A stretch of DNA of 64,000 nucleotides from CBDHDJ01 sp965261645 (lineage in GTDB: Bacteria; Pseudomonadota; Alphaproteobacteria; SHVV01). Location: contig CBDHDJ010000004.1 of NCBI GenBank assembly GCA_965261645.1, positions 186,001 to 250,000 of the forward strand, read 5' to 3'. Below are positions 14,840-26,446 of this stretch, one piece after another. Each line of letters starts with the position of its first letter. The first letter of the stretch is position 1. The translations under genes and the position numbers were made by a program. The notes beneath the pieces are model-generated. The model ran no database searches. It had not been told where the DNA came from and was given only the letters and a program-made list of their open reading frames with translations.

Positions 14840-16240
14840 ATGAGTGGTCCCAAAGCCAACATCCGCGCGCCGGCGGTGGCCGGCACTTTCTATCCCGGCG
14901 AGCCCGGCGAACTCGCGGCCCTGGTCGATGAGCTTGTCAACGAGGCGCTGGTCCGGGGTCAGCGCGGCACCAGGGAGCCGCCCAAGGCGATCATCGCGCC
15001 CCATGCCGGGTATATCTACTCCGGACCGGTCGCCGCTTCGGCCTATGCCAGGTTCGCGCCGGCGCGCAACAGGATCAACCAGATCATCCTGCTGGGGCCG
15101 GCTCACCAGGTGCCGTTTCAGGGCCTCGCCGTGCCGAGCGCCGAGGGGTTCGCAACGCCCCTCGGTGCGGTGCCGCTCGACCATGAAGCGATCAACCGCA
15201 TCGTGAGTCTGCCTCAGGTCCAGGTGCTGGACGAGGCGCACGCCGCGGAGCACAGCCTGGAGGTCCATCTGCCCTTCCTGCAGCGCATGTTCCGCGACTT
15301 CAAGCTGGTGCCCCTCGTCGTCGGGGCCGCCTCGCCGGCCGACGTGGCCGAGGTGCTGCGTACCCAGTGGAATGGCCCGGGGACCTTGATCGTGGTGAGC
15401 TCCGATCTCAGCCATTACCACGACTACGAGACGGCCAAGCAGCTTGACGGTGAAACTGCGCGCTCGATCAGCGAACTCGACGGCGACGGCATCACCGATG
15501 AGGGCGCGTGCGGGCGCGTGCCGATCCGAGGCTTGCTCGTGGAGGCGAAGCGGCTCGGCCTGTCGGCCGACTTGATCGACCTGCGCAACTCAGGCGATAC
15601 GGCGGGCCCGCGCGACCGTGTCGTCGGCTATGCCTCCTTCCTGTTCGGGGCCGAGGCCGGACCCAAACTGAGCACGGCGGACAAACGCGAGCTCCTGGGC
15701 ACCGCGGCGGCGGCCATTCGCATCGGACTTCGCAAGGGGGAACGGTCGCAGATCGACCTCAGCACCTTTTCGTCCAGTCTGACGTCACCGGGCGCGAGCT
15801 TCATCACCCTGACCAAGGACGGCAAGCTCCGGGGCTGCGTCGGCTCGCTCCAGACCAAGCGGCCGCTGATTGCCGACGTCGCCTGGAACGCCCATAGCGC
15901 CGCTTTCGAGGACCGGCGTTTCGAGCCCGTGGTGGAAAGCGAGCTCGGCGCGCTCGAGCTGTCCGCATCGTTGCTCAGTCCGCTCTTGGCGATGGAAGTC
16001 GAATCGGAGGACGACCTGCTCGCCCAACTCAGGCCCGGCGTCGACGGCCTGCTCCTGGTGGACGGCAAACTCCGCGGCACTTTCCTGCCCAAAGTGTGGG
16101 AACAACTGCCCGATGCACGCACTTTTCTCACCCACCTCAAAGTCAAGGCGGGACTGGCGCCCGATCACTGGTCCGACAGCCTCAAGGCATGGCGCTACAC
16201 CGCTGACGACATTTCGCCGACCGATCTGCCGCCCCGATAA
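14840..16240 (+). CDS. AmmeMemoRadiSam system protein B/A fusion (Memo-AMMECR1)
   Basis: A 466-residue natural fusion. Residues about 8-275 are a Memo domain (LigB-like dioxygenase fold): APAVAGTFYPG, PHAGYIYSGPVAA (about 53), GPAHQVPFQGLAV, HSLEVHLPFLQRMF (about 137), SSDLSHYHDYETAK (about 187) and a late Cys in DEGACGRVPI (about 222). These match the His/Cys metal set described for MEMO1. Residues about 280-460 are an AMMECR1 domain: FITLTKDGKLRGCVGSLQ (about 320-340) with the invariant LRGCVGS, and later FLPKVWEQLPD. In many genomes these are two genes; fusion strongly suggests one complex with the divergent radical SAM enzyme. Cytoplasmic; no signal peptide. The start follows GGGGAGGG at modest distance. 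Confidence 0.92.
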   Translation: MSGPKANIRAPAVAGTFYPGEPGELAALVDELVNEALVRGQRGTREPPKAIIAPHAGYIYSGPVAASAYARFAPARNRINQIILLGPAHQVPFQGLAVPSAEGFATPLGAVPLDHEAINRIVSLPQVQVLDEAHAAEHSLEVHLPFLQRMFRDFKLVPLVVGAASPADVAEVLRTQWNGPGTLIVVSSDLSHYHDYETAKQLDGETARSISELDGDGITDEGACGRVPIRGLLVEAKRLGLSADLIDLRNSGDTAGPRDRVVGYASFLFGAEAGPKLSTADKRELLGTAAAAIRIGLRKGERSQIDLSTFSSSLTSPGASFITLTKDGKLRGCVGSLQTKRPLIADVAWNAHSAAFEDRRFEPVVESELGALELSASLLSPLLAMEVESEDDLLAQLRPGVDGLLLVDGKLRGTFLPKVWEQLPDARTFLTHLKVKAGLAPDHWSDSLKAWRYTADDISPTDLPPR

Positions 16241-16517
16241 CCAAACCGCCGGACATTTAGTTAAAGGACATTTGAGTCAAATACGGGTGATCCCGTTGGG
16301 TGGTCTCCGCTCGCCCCGGAAGCATGAGTGGGCCTCGGGGATCCGTCGCAGAATGGGCCCTGCTCCCGGCCCGCTATCCCATTATTCTCTCAATTCCCTT
16401 GAATGAATCGTCTGACCTCGTTGATTTGTAAGACAAAATTATTGACAACCCGAGAGTGTCTCCGCATGGTTGGGTGTTTTGTATCCATTCGTTTGGGTGG
16501 TTGTGGTGGTTGATTCC

Positions 16518-18029
16518 ATGGGCAGCCGGGATGACGCGCTCGCTGAAGCCGGGGATGAAACCGGGGCCGGACACCGCTTCTTGTCCCTGGGTGGACTGAC
16601 GGCCCATCAGTTTCTTGCCGGCGCCGTGGCCGGAATCGCCCTTTTGGTGAGCGTATTCGCGCTCGTCGCCGCGCCCGGCTCGCCGACCAAAGCCATCGCT
16701 GTTTCGCCTGTCCCGACGGCACCGCCTTTCGCGCTCAGCGATGCCGGCGCCGATCCGGCGGCGAGGCGGGCGGAGCGCTACAGCCTGGCCGGCGCGTTGG
16801 GCCTCACCCTTCAGCCACCCTTCTGGAGCCGCGCTTACACGTGGGAAGACCTGTTCGACAACGGCCGCGAGCGGCCCGAGCCCTCGGCCAATGGTGCGAC
16901 CCGCACGGTGTTGATCAAGCGAAACGGCACCTTCGGGCAGGCGTTGAACGAGGCAGGCGTCGCGCCGGCGGACGGGCAGGCGGCCATTGTGGCGCTCACT
17001 TCGATCATCGATCTACGGCGCTTGAAAGTGGGGCAAAAAGTCATCTTGAACTTCGCCGAGCAGGCTGAAGCAGCCCCATCTGGCGATGTGCCCCGCGCCC
17101 TGGTGAGCGTCGTCCTGCCGTTGGACGTCGACCGCGAGGTGGTGGCCCAACGAACAGGCGATGGACGCTATCTTGCCGACGAGGTCGAGATCGTTCTCCG
17201 CCGCCAGGCCACGCGTTCGAGCGGGCGGATCGACGACAGCTTGTTCCTGGCGGCGTCGCGCGCCGGTCTGCCAACACCGATCATCATGGAAATGATCCGG
17301 CTGTTCAGCTGGGACGTCGATTTCCAGCGCGACATTCAGCCCGGCGATGACTTCGAGGTGCTGTTCGAGACCTATCTCGATGCCAACGACCGGCCGGTCA
17401 AAACGGGCGTGGTGCGCTATGCCGCGCTCACTCTGGGTGACACGCGTCTATCGCTCTACCGCCACGAGCTGGCCGATGGCCGCATCGAATATTTCGATCA
17501 CAAGGGCCGGGCGGCGAAAAAAGCGCTCCTGCGCACGCCGATCAACGGCGCCCGGCTGTCGTCGCGCTACGGCAAGCGCAAGCACCCGATCCTCGGCTAC
17601 AACAAGATGCATCGCGGCGTCGATTTCGCGGCGCCCCGCGGCACGCCGATCCTGGCCGCCGGCGATGGCGTGATCGAGTTGGCGGGCCGCAACGGCGCCT
17701 ATGGCAAATATGTCCGCATCCGCCACAACAGCCGCTACAAGACCGCCTACGCCCATATGAAGGCCTTTGCCAAGGGTATCCGGGGTGGCAAACGGGTGCG
17801 CCAGGGCCAGGCCATCGGCTATGTCGGCTCGACGGGACGCTCCACCGGGCCACACCTCCATTACGAGGTCCTGGTCCAGAACCAGCGGACCAACCCGATG
17901 AAGGTCAAGCTGCCGAGCGGCGAAGTGCTGAGGGGCCGCGAGCTCGCCTGGTTCATCGAAACCCAACGCCAGATCCGCCACGCGCTCCTGCGCGCCCCGC
18001 ACACCTCGCAGCTGGCCAGCAATCAATAA
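16518..18029 (+). CDS. M23-family peptidoglycan endopeptidase, membrane anchored
   Basis: A 503-residue LytM/M23 metallopeptidase that cuts peptide cross-links of peptidoglycan. The ATG at 16518 is preferred over an upstream TTG at 16470, which would add an implausible Val-rich leader. One membrane segment at about residues 35-60 (FLAGAVAGIALLVSVFALVA) anchors the protein, with the rest periplasmic. A SpoIID-like/OapA-type mid region (about 120-340) precedes the peptidase domain: HRGVDFAAPRGTPILAAGDG (about 364-385, zinc His and Asp), then YAHM and GPHLHYEV (about 445, HxH). All zinc ligands are present, so it is likely active. It is probably a divisome or cell-elongation hydrolase of the MepM/NlpD type. 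Confidence 0.88.
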   Translation: MGSRDDALAEAGDETGAGHRFLSLGGLTAHQFLAGAVAGIALLVSVFALVAAPGSPTKAIAVSPVPTAPPFALSDAGADPAARRAERYSLAGALGLTLQPPFWSRAYTWEDLFDNGRERPEPSANGATRTVLIKRNGTFGQALNEAGVAPADGQAAIVALTSIIDLRRLKVGQKVILNFAEQAEAAPSGDVPRALVSVVLPLDVDREVVAQRTGDGRYLADEVEIVLRRQATRSSGRIDDSLFLAASRAGLPTPIIMEMIRLFSWDVDFQRDIQPGDDFEVLFETYLDANDRPVKTGVVRYAALTLGDTRLSLYRHELADGRIEYFDHKGRAAKKALLRTPINGARLSSRYGKRKHPILGYNKMHRGVDFAAPRGTPILAAGDGVIELAGRNGAYGKYVRIRHNSRYKTAYAHMKAFAKGIRGGKRVRQGQAIGYVGSTGRSTGPHLHYEVLVQNQRTNPMKVKLPSGEVLRGRELAWFIETQRQIRHALLRAPHTSQLASNQ

Positions 18030-18055
18030 AAGCACGGTTCGCACGACCGCCCGGA

Positions 18056-18370
18056 TCAAGTTGAGGCTCGGCTGCGCTCCCTCAGGTAGAGGTAAAGCGG
18101 CAAGCCGAGGGATACACCGACGATAAGAGTCCCGATGACCGGCGCCCAGAGCGCGCGGGCGCCGGCGCGGCGACCATCAGCGAAGATGAAGGCGAAAAGC
18201 ACGATCGCGGAGACGATGACGTCCGCGCCGAAGAACGCGCCCACGCGCGTCGAGAACAACTCGGCGACAAACAGGGGAATGTCGAGGCCGTGCTCCATGA
18301 GCCACGGCACGAAGAAGCCGTAGGGCACGACAATCCCGATGATAGAGAGTGCGAGATAGAATGCGGACAT
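18056..18370 (-). CDS. DUF2834-family small membrane protein
   Basis: A 104-residue protein with three to four predicted membrane helices (AFYLALSIIGIVVPYGFFVP, VIVSAIVLFAFIF, ALWAPVIGTLIVGVSLGLPLYLYL). The ADVIVSAIVLFAFI and DGRR pattern is typical of DUF2834. The function is unknown. It is convergent with the M23 gene (27 bases apart) and lies just downstream of the DMT transporter gene in the same direction (26 bases), so it may be co-transcribed with it. Confidence 0.75.
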   Translation of the reverse strand: MSAFYLALSIIGIVVPYGFFVPWLMEHGLDIPLFVAELFSTRVGAFFGADVIVSAIVLFAFIFADGRRAGARALWAPVIGTLIVGVSLGLPLYLYLRERSRAST

Positions 18371-18395
18371 CGTGTCTCCCTCCGCCGTCTAGCGG

Positions 18396-19358
18396 TCAAT
18401 CTTTGGCTCGAGCGGCCTCGCGCAGGCCTTGCGCGGTGCCGGTGTGGGCCGACACCAGCCCGAGTATCATCACCCCGAACGCGGCCCAGATCCACACGCT
18501 CAAATTCTCATCGAACAGCACCAGCGCCCAGAGAAAGCCGGTGATGACAATCACGTAGCTGACCTGGGAGACAAACACGGGCCCGGCGCGCCGAATGATC
18601 TCGAACATATTGTAATAGGCGAGAGCGTGAACCGCGGCTGCCCACGCCAAGCCCCACTGAGCCGCTGGCGGCGCTTGCCAGAAGCCGTAGAAGCCGTCCT
18701 CGATCAACATGAGGGGAAAGGTGATGATCGCGGCGCTGATGAGCAGGCCGCAGGCCAGGGTCGAGGAGGCCGAATCCGGTGGCCGCGCCTTGGCGGCGAT
18801 GACGTTGGCCAACGCATAGGCGACGGGCACCAGGAGCGCGGCCAGCATCCAACCCGCCATCTCGGGGCTCGGCAGGCTCTCCTCCGGCAGCACGATCAAC
18901 GCCACGCCGGCAAAGCCGAAGACCACGCCGCCGATGCTGAACCAGCGAAGCCGCTCGATCCGCACGGCGAGGGCGAGGATGTAGGTCAGTGCCGGCGTCA
19001 GCGCGGCGGCCAGCGTGATGACCCCAGCGGGCAGCTTGCTGGCCCCAAAGGTCAACATCAGGATCGGCGCAACGACGGCGAGACAGGAGGTGACGACATA
19101 GTAGCGGATATAGGCGGGTTTGAGCTTGGGCGGAGCCCGCAGAATCGACGTGAGGATCAGGTGGAAGAGGGCGGCGAAGGCGACCTGCCAGAACGTGTAG
19201 GCGATGAACGGAAAACCCGCGTCGATGACGATCTTGTTGGCCGTGAACACGCTGCCATAGGCGGTTCCGCCTAAGAGCAGGAGCACGGTCGCGATGAAAA
19301 GCGAGCGCCGACCAGCAGCGCCCGCCGGCTCCGGGCTATGACCTGGGGGTTCAGACAA
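18396..19358 (-). CDS. EamA/DMT-family transporter
   Basis: Ten-helix drug/metabolite transporter with two EamA repeats. The first repeat starts at IATVLLLLGGTAYGSVFTAN and the second at AGWMLAALLVPVAYALANVI, ending in GFLWALVLFDENLSVWIWAA. The long open frame extends upstream to 19568, but that would overlap the DNA-glycosylase gene and adds Pro/Arg-rich, non-membrane sequence. A TTG at 19358 gives about 320 residues and avoids the overlap, but no strong RBS supports it, so the start is uncertain. The substrate is unknown. Confidence 0.8.
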   Translation of the reverse strand: MSEPPGHSPEPAGAAGRRSLFIATVLLLLGGTAYGSVFTANKIVIDAGFPFIAYTFWQVAFAALFHLILTSILRAPPKLKPAYIRYYVVTSCLAVVAPILMLTFGASKLPAGVITLAAALTPALTYILALAVRIERLRWFSIGGVVFGFAGVALIVLPEESLPSPEMAGWMLAALLVPVAYALANVIAAKARPPDSASSTLACGLLISAAIITFPLMLIEDGFYGFWQAPPAAQWGLAWAAAVHALAYYNMFEIIRRAGPVFVSQVSYVIVITGFLWALVLFDENLSVWIWAAFGVMILGLVSAHTGTAQGLREAARAKD

Positions 19359-19399
19359 TGGGGTGCATTCAGGGAAGGAAGAGGACGCGGCAACCGGGC

Positions 19400-20035
19400 C
19401 TAGTCGGTGGGGGTCTTGTGGAGATAGTGCCACAGCAGCAGGCTGGCTACGCTGCGCCAAGGCCGCCACCTTTCGCCGATCTCGATCATCTGTTCGGGAT
19501 CGGGCCGCTCCACCAGGCCCTTGAGGCGCTGTACGGCCTGGGCCAGACCGAGATCGGCCGCCGGCCAAACGTCGGCGCGGTGCAGGGCGAACATCAGGTA
19601 GACCTCCGCCGTCCAGCGGCCGATGCCCTTGACGGTGATGAGTTCGGCGATCGCGGCTTCATCGTCGAGGCGTTTCACGCGGCCGAGATCGAGCCGGCCC
19701 TCCGCCACATCCTGGGCGAGCCCGCGTGCGTACCCCGTCTTCTGACGACTGAAGCCGATTCTCTGTAGCGCGGCGTCATCCAGCGCCAGAACGCTCTCCG
19801 GGGTCAGCGGACTCGCGGCCTCCTCCAAGCGGCCGAGGATGGCCCGTGCCGAGGCGGTGGAGACCTGCTGCGCGACGATGATCCGCAGCAGGGCGGCGAA
19901 CCCCTCCTGACGCCGGCGGAGCGGCGGATCACCGACCCGGAGGTGAGCTTTGGTCAGGTCGGGGTCGGCCTCGCCCAGCGCGGCAAGCGCCATGGGGAGC
20001 GACCGCTTGGTGACAGTGGCGATCACTCCGGCCAC
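19400..20035 (-). CDS. DNA-3-methyladenine glycosylase II, AlkA-like
   Basis: A 211-residue HhH-GPD DNA glycosylase that removes alkylated purines at the start of base-excision repair. Residues about 45-65 (GFAALLRIIVAQQVSTASAR) open the all-helical core. The helix-hairpin-helix is ELITVKGIGRWTAEVYLMF (about 132-150), followed by the catalytic Asp in DVWPAADLGLAQAVQ (about 156-170). It lacks the N-terminal TBP-like domain of E. coli AlkA, as in the short AlkA form common in alphaproteobacteria. The DMT transporter gene follows closely on the same strand. Confidence 0.88.
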   Translation of the reverse strand: MAGVIATVTKRSLPMALAALGEADPDLTKAHLRVGDPPLRRRQEGFAALLRIIVAQQVSTASARAILGRLEEAASPLTPESVLALDDAALQRIGFSRQKTGYARGLAQDVAEGRLDLGRVKRLDDEAAIAELITVKGIGRWTAEVYLMFALHRADVWPAADLGLAQAVQRLKGLVERPDPEQMIEIGERWRPWRSVASLLLWHYLHKTPTD

Positions 20036-20217
20036 GCGAACATGGCCGATGACGGTGGGTGATTCAAAAAGACCTCAGCGGCGGTTGAATCGCCAATCGT
20101 TGGCAAGCGAGTATCTACGTTCAGCGGCCCCGATGGTACTATTGTCTGAGGTTCGGTATCATCCGCGCCGGGCTCGCGAGCGGTGTCCCGGCGCCTGCTG
20201 ATGACCGAGGAGGTTGA

Positions 20218-20826
20218 ATGAAGCTCTATTACTCACTTGGTGCGTGTTCGTTGTCGCCGCACATCGTGTTGCGCGAAGCCGGGCTCGAGTTCGAGTTGGA
20301 AAGCGTCGACCTCGCCACGCACAAGACCGCGAGCGGTGCGGATTTCAAATCGGTGAATCCCAAGGGCTGCGTCCCGACCCTCGTCCTCGAGGGCGGCGAC
20401 ATTCTGACAGAGGGCGTGGCGATCGTTCAGTACCTCGCGGACGATAAGCCCGCCGCCAAGCTCGCGCCACCGCCCGGCAGCCTGGATCGGGCCCGCGTCA
20501 ACGAGTGGTTGTCCTTCGTCTCATCGGAGCTCGATCGGGGGTTGGAGCCGCTGTTCATCTATCCCGACCTGCCTGCCGAGAGCCGCCAGAAGTTCATCGA
20601 CCGCGTGGCGATGCGGCTCGATTATCTCAACGACCATTTGACGGATCGGGCGTATCTGTGGGGCGAGAGCTTCACCATCGCGGATGCTTATTGCTTCACC
20701 ATCCTGGGCTGGACGAAGCAGGTTGAGATGGATCTCGAGCGTTGGCCCGCCGTCAAACGGTATGACCAGCGCATCGCCGCGCGACCCAAGGTAAGGGAAG
20801 CCCTTCAGGCCGAAGGCGCGGCATGA
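20218..20826 (+). CDS. gstA: Glutathione S-transferase, beta-class GstA-like
   Basis: A 202-residue GST that conjugates glutathione to electrophiles or reduces disulfides. The N-terminal thioredoxin fold begins MKLYYSLGACSLSPHIVLRE, with the beta-class Cys at residue 10 and Ser 11. The glutathione-binding NPKGCVPTLVLEGGDILTEG follows (about 48-67; the ES-like step is TEG). The C-terminal helical domain has the N-capping box GESFTIADAYCFTILGW (about 149-165). A strong RBS, GAGGAGG, lies a few bases before the ATG. It stands alone, upstream of a dioxygenase gene in the same direction. Confidence 0.9.
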   Translation: MKLYYSLGACSLSPHIVLREAGLEFELESVDLATHKTASGADFKSVNPKGCVPTLVLEGGDILTEGVAIVQYLADDKPAAKLAPPPGSLDRARVNEWLSFVSSELDRGLEPLFIYPDLPAESRQKFIDRVAMRLDYLNDHLTDRAYLWGESFTIADAYCFTILGWTKQVEMDLERWPAVKRYDQRIAARPKVREALQAEGAA

Positions 20827-20926
20827 GCGCGCCGGTCGCCGGCCCATCCCCTGCGCCGCGTCGGGGGAGGGGTGAAATTGGCCCGCGTTTCGCGTTAACA
20901 TTGGGCAATCCGAGGAGGATTGATCG

Positions 20927-21883
20927 ATGAACAAAGAGCCGCAGAGAGAGATCACCGACGACGAGGTCCGGACCTTCGAGGCGCAGGGCGTGGTCTGCCT
21001 TCGCCAAGTGTTCGATCGCGACTGGATCGAGCGCATGAGCGAGGCCGCCGATCGGGTGCTGGCCAATCCCGGACCGACCGGCATCGAGCTCAACCCGGCC
21101 GACAGCGAGGGCCGTTTCTTCAACGAGAACCATGTCTGGGCCTATGACGACGATTTCCGCGCGCTGCTGTTCGAATCGCCGGTGCCCTACATCGCCCACC
21201 GCATGATGCGCTCGGAGAAGGTCAACATCGTTTATGACTTTCTGCTGGTCAAGGAGCCCCACTCGCCCTATCCGACGGAGTGGCACCAGGACGAGAGCGG
21301 CAATCCCATGGAGGGCCCGCATATCGGCGGCGCGTGGATGCCGTTGGAGTACGTCGATCTCGACAGCGGCGCGGTCGAGTACATCAGCGGCTCGCACAAA
21401 TGGGGCATCGTTTATGAGAATCCCTACGAGACCACGCACAGCGACGTGACCTTCTTCGCGGGCTATGCGGGTGAGGATCTCGACCCCGAGCGCGAAAAGG
21501 ACAATTTCGTGGAGTTTCCCGACATCGCCGGCACCCGCGATCAGTATGAGAAGGACATCGTTCACTACGACACCGAGCCCGGCGATTTCCTGTTCACCTC
21601 GGCCCGCACCCTTCATTGGGCGCCGGGCAACGTCACCGACCGCCGCCGCCGCGCCATCGGTTACCGCTTGGCCGGCGATGATTCGACCTTTGCCCGGCGC
21701 ACCAGTCCGTTCCGGCTGCTGCCGCCGTGCGATCCCCGGATGACGCATGGCGCGCCGTTCCCCGACGGCGATCACCACCTCTACCCGCGCATATGGCCGC
21801 GGCCCAAGCATCTCGGTCGGCCGCTGCTCGGCCAGGCGGTCGAGGTCGCACGGGAAGACGCCGCGATCGCGCCGGCCGAATAG
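20927..21883 (+). CDS. Phytanoyl-CoA dioxygenase (PhyH)-family protein
   Basis: A 318-residue Fe(II)/2-oxoglutarate-dependent oxygenase. The iron ligands are visible: H and D in EWHQDESGNP (about 119-122), and the distal His in SARTLHWAPGNVTDRRRRAI (about 230), with the following Arg as the probable 2-oxoglutarate ligand. GAVEYISGSHKWG (about 150-162) is the usual PhyH strand. The RBS GAGGAGG (20911-20917) precedes the ATG. The substrate is not known; bacterial members hydroxylate diverse small molecules. It follows the GST gene by 100 bases and precedes the interrupted cupin gene by 84, so the three may have formed one unit. Confidence 0.85.
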   Translation: MNKEPQREITDDEVRTFEAQGVVCLRQVFDRDWIERMSEAADRVLANPGPTGIELNPADSEGRFFNENHVWAYDDDFRALLFESPVPYIAHRMMRSEKVNIVYDFLLVKEPHSPYPTEWHQDESGNPMEGPHIGGAWMPLEYVDLDSGAVEYISGSHKWGIVYENPYETTHSDVTFFAGYAGEDLDPEREKDNFVEFPDIAGTRDQYEKDIVHYDTEPGDFLFTSARTLHWAPGNVTDRRRRAIGYRLAGDDSTFARRTSPFRLLPPCDPRMTHGAPFPDGDHHLYPRIWPRPKHLGRPLLGQAVEVAREDAAIAPAE

Positions 21884-22304
21884 CGCGGCGGTTGGTTATT
21901 GGCGGGGCATTGGCGCGGGTCATGGCTCGGTGCTCGGCGAGACCTCGTTCCAGCGGAGTGAATCGCCATGACCACTGATCCCGGTCCTTTCGATCTGGCA
22001 TCGACCCGTTTGATCCTGAACCCCGAGGCCGACGCGATACCCAAGGCTGCGACACCGAACTTCTATGGGGAGCTCGATGCGGAATTCGATGGGTTCGCCG
22101 GGCATGTGCTCATTTCACAGCACGAGTTCGACGAAGCCTGGCCGAGCTGGGAAATGCACCCCAAGGGAGATGAGATCGTCTTCCTGCTTCAGGGTGACGT
22201 CGATTTCGTTCTGTGGACCGACGCGGGCGAAAAGACGGTGCGCGTCGACCGCCCCGGCTCCACCATCGTGGTGCCCAAAGGGACCTGGCACACCGCCCGG
22301 CCGC

Positions 22305-23756
22305 TTAACAGCCCGTTGATTAAGTGGCTTTTTCCGGCTCTCACTCCCAGATGAGGAATGCGGCGGCGAAAGCCGTCTGGCCGCTTTGCGAGCCCCCCCG
22401 TGCCACCAGCATGGCCCCGGTGGGCGTGAGCAGAACGAAAATACCGCCATATCCGCCCGCCACGGCCTCCCGCGGGGTGCCGGCGCCGATGAGCTGGCGC
22501 ATCAGTAACGATAGATTGTGGCCGGCGACGTGGAGCAGGTATCGCTTGTGCACATTCTCTCGCCCGCGCAGCCAGGTTCGTCGCATGCCGCCACGATCGA
22601 GGTTGTGGGCAAAGCAGCGCTCGACGATCTCGGCGCGCAGCTTGAAGGCCTCGCGGGCGACCCCGGACTTGAGCCGCGCACGGTTATTGGTGACCGCGCG
22701 CCGCGCCGCCTCATCACCGTGCCAGCGCGAAAAGCCGGTCTGCTTGGGCGCCGCGATCCGGGTCTTCCAGGGACTGTCGTTCAGAGCCCTCAAGACCGCC
22801 CGTGAGTGATAACCTTTGTCGGCGACGCATTCGGCCGGGTCCTCCGATGTCGGTGCCGCATCCACCGCCTCGAGGTTTGCCTCGGCCTTCGCCAGGGTCT
22901 TGGAAAGCGTCGTGGTGTCGCCCTCATCGGCCGGGTGCAGCTCGGCCGCCACCACCGCGCCGGTGTCCAGATCCACCGCGTGCTCGGGCTTGTAGGCCAG
23001 ATGCGTCGTGCCGTCCTTCATCTTGGTGATCTTGGCCTCGGGGTCGCTCTTCGAAACCCAATCCGTGTTGGAAAGCTTCTTGCCCTTGCGCTTCCGGTCC
23101 AGACGCGCCAGGTCCTCGGCCGTGGGTGTCTCGACCCCGCTTTCCCGGGCCAGGCGCTCCAGCATCTCCCGGTAGCCTTCGCCGTTGTCGCGCCGCACGA
23201 TGTTCCGCAGCGCCGCGTTGGCCTCCATGGTCGAGGCATCGACGCCGATGCGCTCGCCCTTGATCAGCCCCGCCTCGGCGATCAGCACCAGAACCCAGTC
23301 GAAGACCGCCGCGTGGACTTCATGGGGCAGGCGCGTGCGGCTCCGTGACAGCCAGGAATGGTCCGGTACCCGATCACGGCTCCCCAGTCGCAGGAACGCC
23401 CGCAGCGAAAGCGAGTCCGAGCAGCGCCACTCCAGACCGCGCTCGCTGTCGATGCCCTCGAAGTAGCCCACCAGGTGCATCCGGAAATAGCGCCCGGGCG
23501 GCACCGAGGGCGCGCCCATCCTGGCCGCGTAATAAGGCCGGCAGCTCGCCTCGGCAAAGGCGTCGAAGCCGCCCGCGATCAGCACCGACTGCAAGCGGTC
23601 ATAAAACACATGACCCGGAGAGCGCGGCATCTCCGACCAGCTCACCATCAGGTCCCCCTGACCATCCTTCTGCCGTCCCATCGCCATCGGCAAATCCCCC
23701 TGCAAATCAGGGAACCAGAGAATCAGATGGCGCCGACTTAATCAACGGGCTGTTAA
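22305..23756 (-). mobile_element. IS1182-type element (1452 bp)
   Basis: Perfect 21-bp inverted repeats, TTAACAGCCCGTTGATTAAG+T at 22305-22325 and the reverse complement at 23736-23756, flank a single full-length transposase gene on the minus strand. No target-site duplication is obvious (flanks GGCCGC and ACCCAC). It disrupts a cupin gene. Confidence 0.88.
22341..23705 (-). CDS. IS1182-type DDE transposase
   Basis: A 454-residue transposase of the IS1182/IS4-like group. The N-terminal DUF772-type region (about 45-130: YYAARMGAPSVPPGRYFRMH ... DSLSLRAFLRLGSRDRVPDH) precedes the DDE core: first Asp in KGERIGVDASTMEANAALR (about 152-170), the middle Asp in CVADKGYHSRAVL (about 290-302), and the Glu in AEIVERCFAHNLDRGGMRRT (about 370-390). 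The frame is intact and spans almost the whole element, so it could be active. Confidence 0.88.
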   Translation of the reverse strand: MQGDLPMAMGRQKDGQGDLMVSWSEMPRSPGHVFYDRLQSVLIAGGFDAFAEASCRPYYAARMGAPSVPPGRYFRMHLVGYFEGIDSERGLEWRCSDSLSLRAFLRLGSRDRVPDHSWLSRSRTRLPHEVHAAVFDWVLVLIAEAGLIKGERIGVDASTMEANAALRNIVRRDNGEGYREMLERLARESGVETPTAEDLARLDRKRKGKKLSNTDWVSKSDPEAKITKMKDGTTHLAYKPEHAVDLDTGAVVAAELHPADEGDTTTLSKTLAKAEANLEAVDAAPTSEDPAECVADKGYHSRAVLRALNDSPWKTRIAAPKQTGFSRWHGDEAARRAVTNNRARLKSGVAREAFKLRAEIVERCFAHNLDRGGMRRTWLRGRENVHKRYLLHVAGHNLSLLMRQLIGAGTPREAVAGGYGGIFVLLTPTGAMLVARGGSQSGQTAFAAAFLIWE

Positions 23757-23854
23757 ACCCACGACCATGCTGTTCGTGACGCCCGGCGAGGGCACCGAGA
23801 ACGCTGAGGAACCCGGTATCGCTAGCAGCCGCTAGCCAGGACGCGTGGCGCTGC

Positions 23855-26446
<2,592 letters not shown>

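Larger units (their letters stand above)
21968..23835 (+). pseudogene. Cupin-domain gene interrupted by an IS1182-type element
   Basis: The first part (21968-22304) encodes a single-domain cupin: SWEMHPKGDEIVFLLQGDVD (about 58-77, metal-binding motif 1) and RPGSTIVVPKGTWHTARP (motif 2). The frame then runs into the 21-bp end of the IS element and reads a foreign tail (LNSPLIKWLFPALTPR) to a stop at 22354. Directly after the far IS end, 23758-23835 reads PTTMLFVTPGEGTENAEEPG and a stop, which is the usual C-terminus of such cupins. The gene was therefore cut in two by insertion. The truncated protein keeps both cupin motifs and might still fold. The native length was about 140 residues. The function is unknown. 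Confidence 0.85.

Noticed and set aside
16470..16517. TTG-started N-terminal extension of the M23 peptidase
   Set aside because: It adds a Val-rich leader without RBS support; the ATG at 16518 gives a normal protein with an internal membrane anchor.
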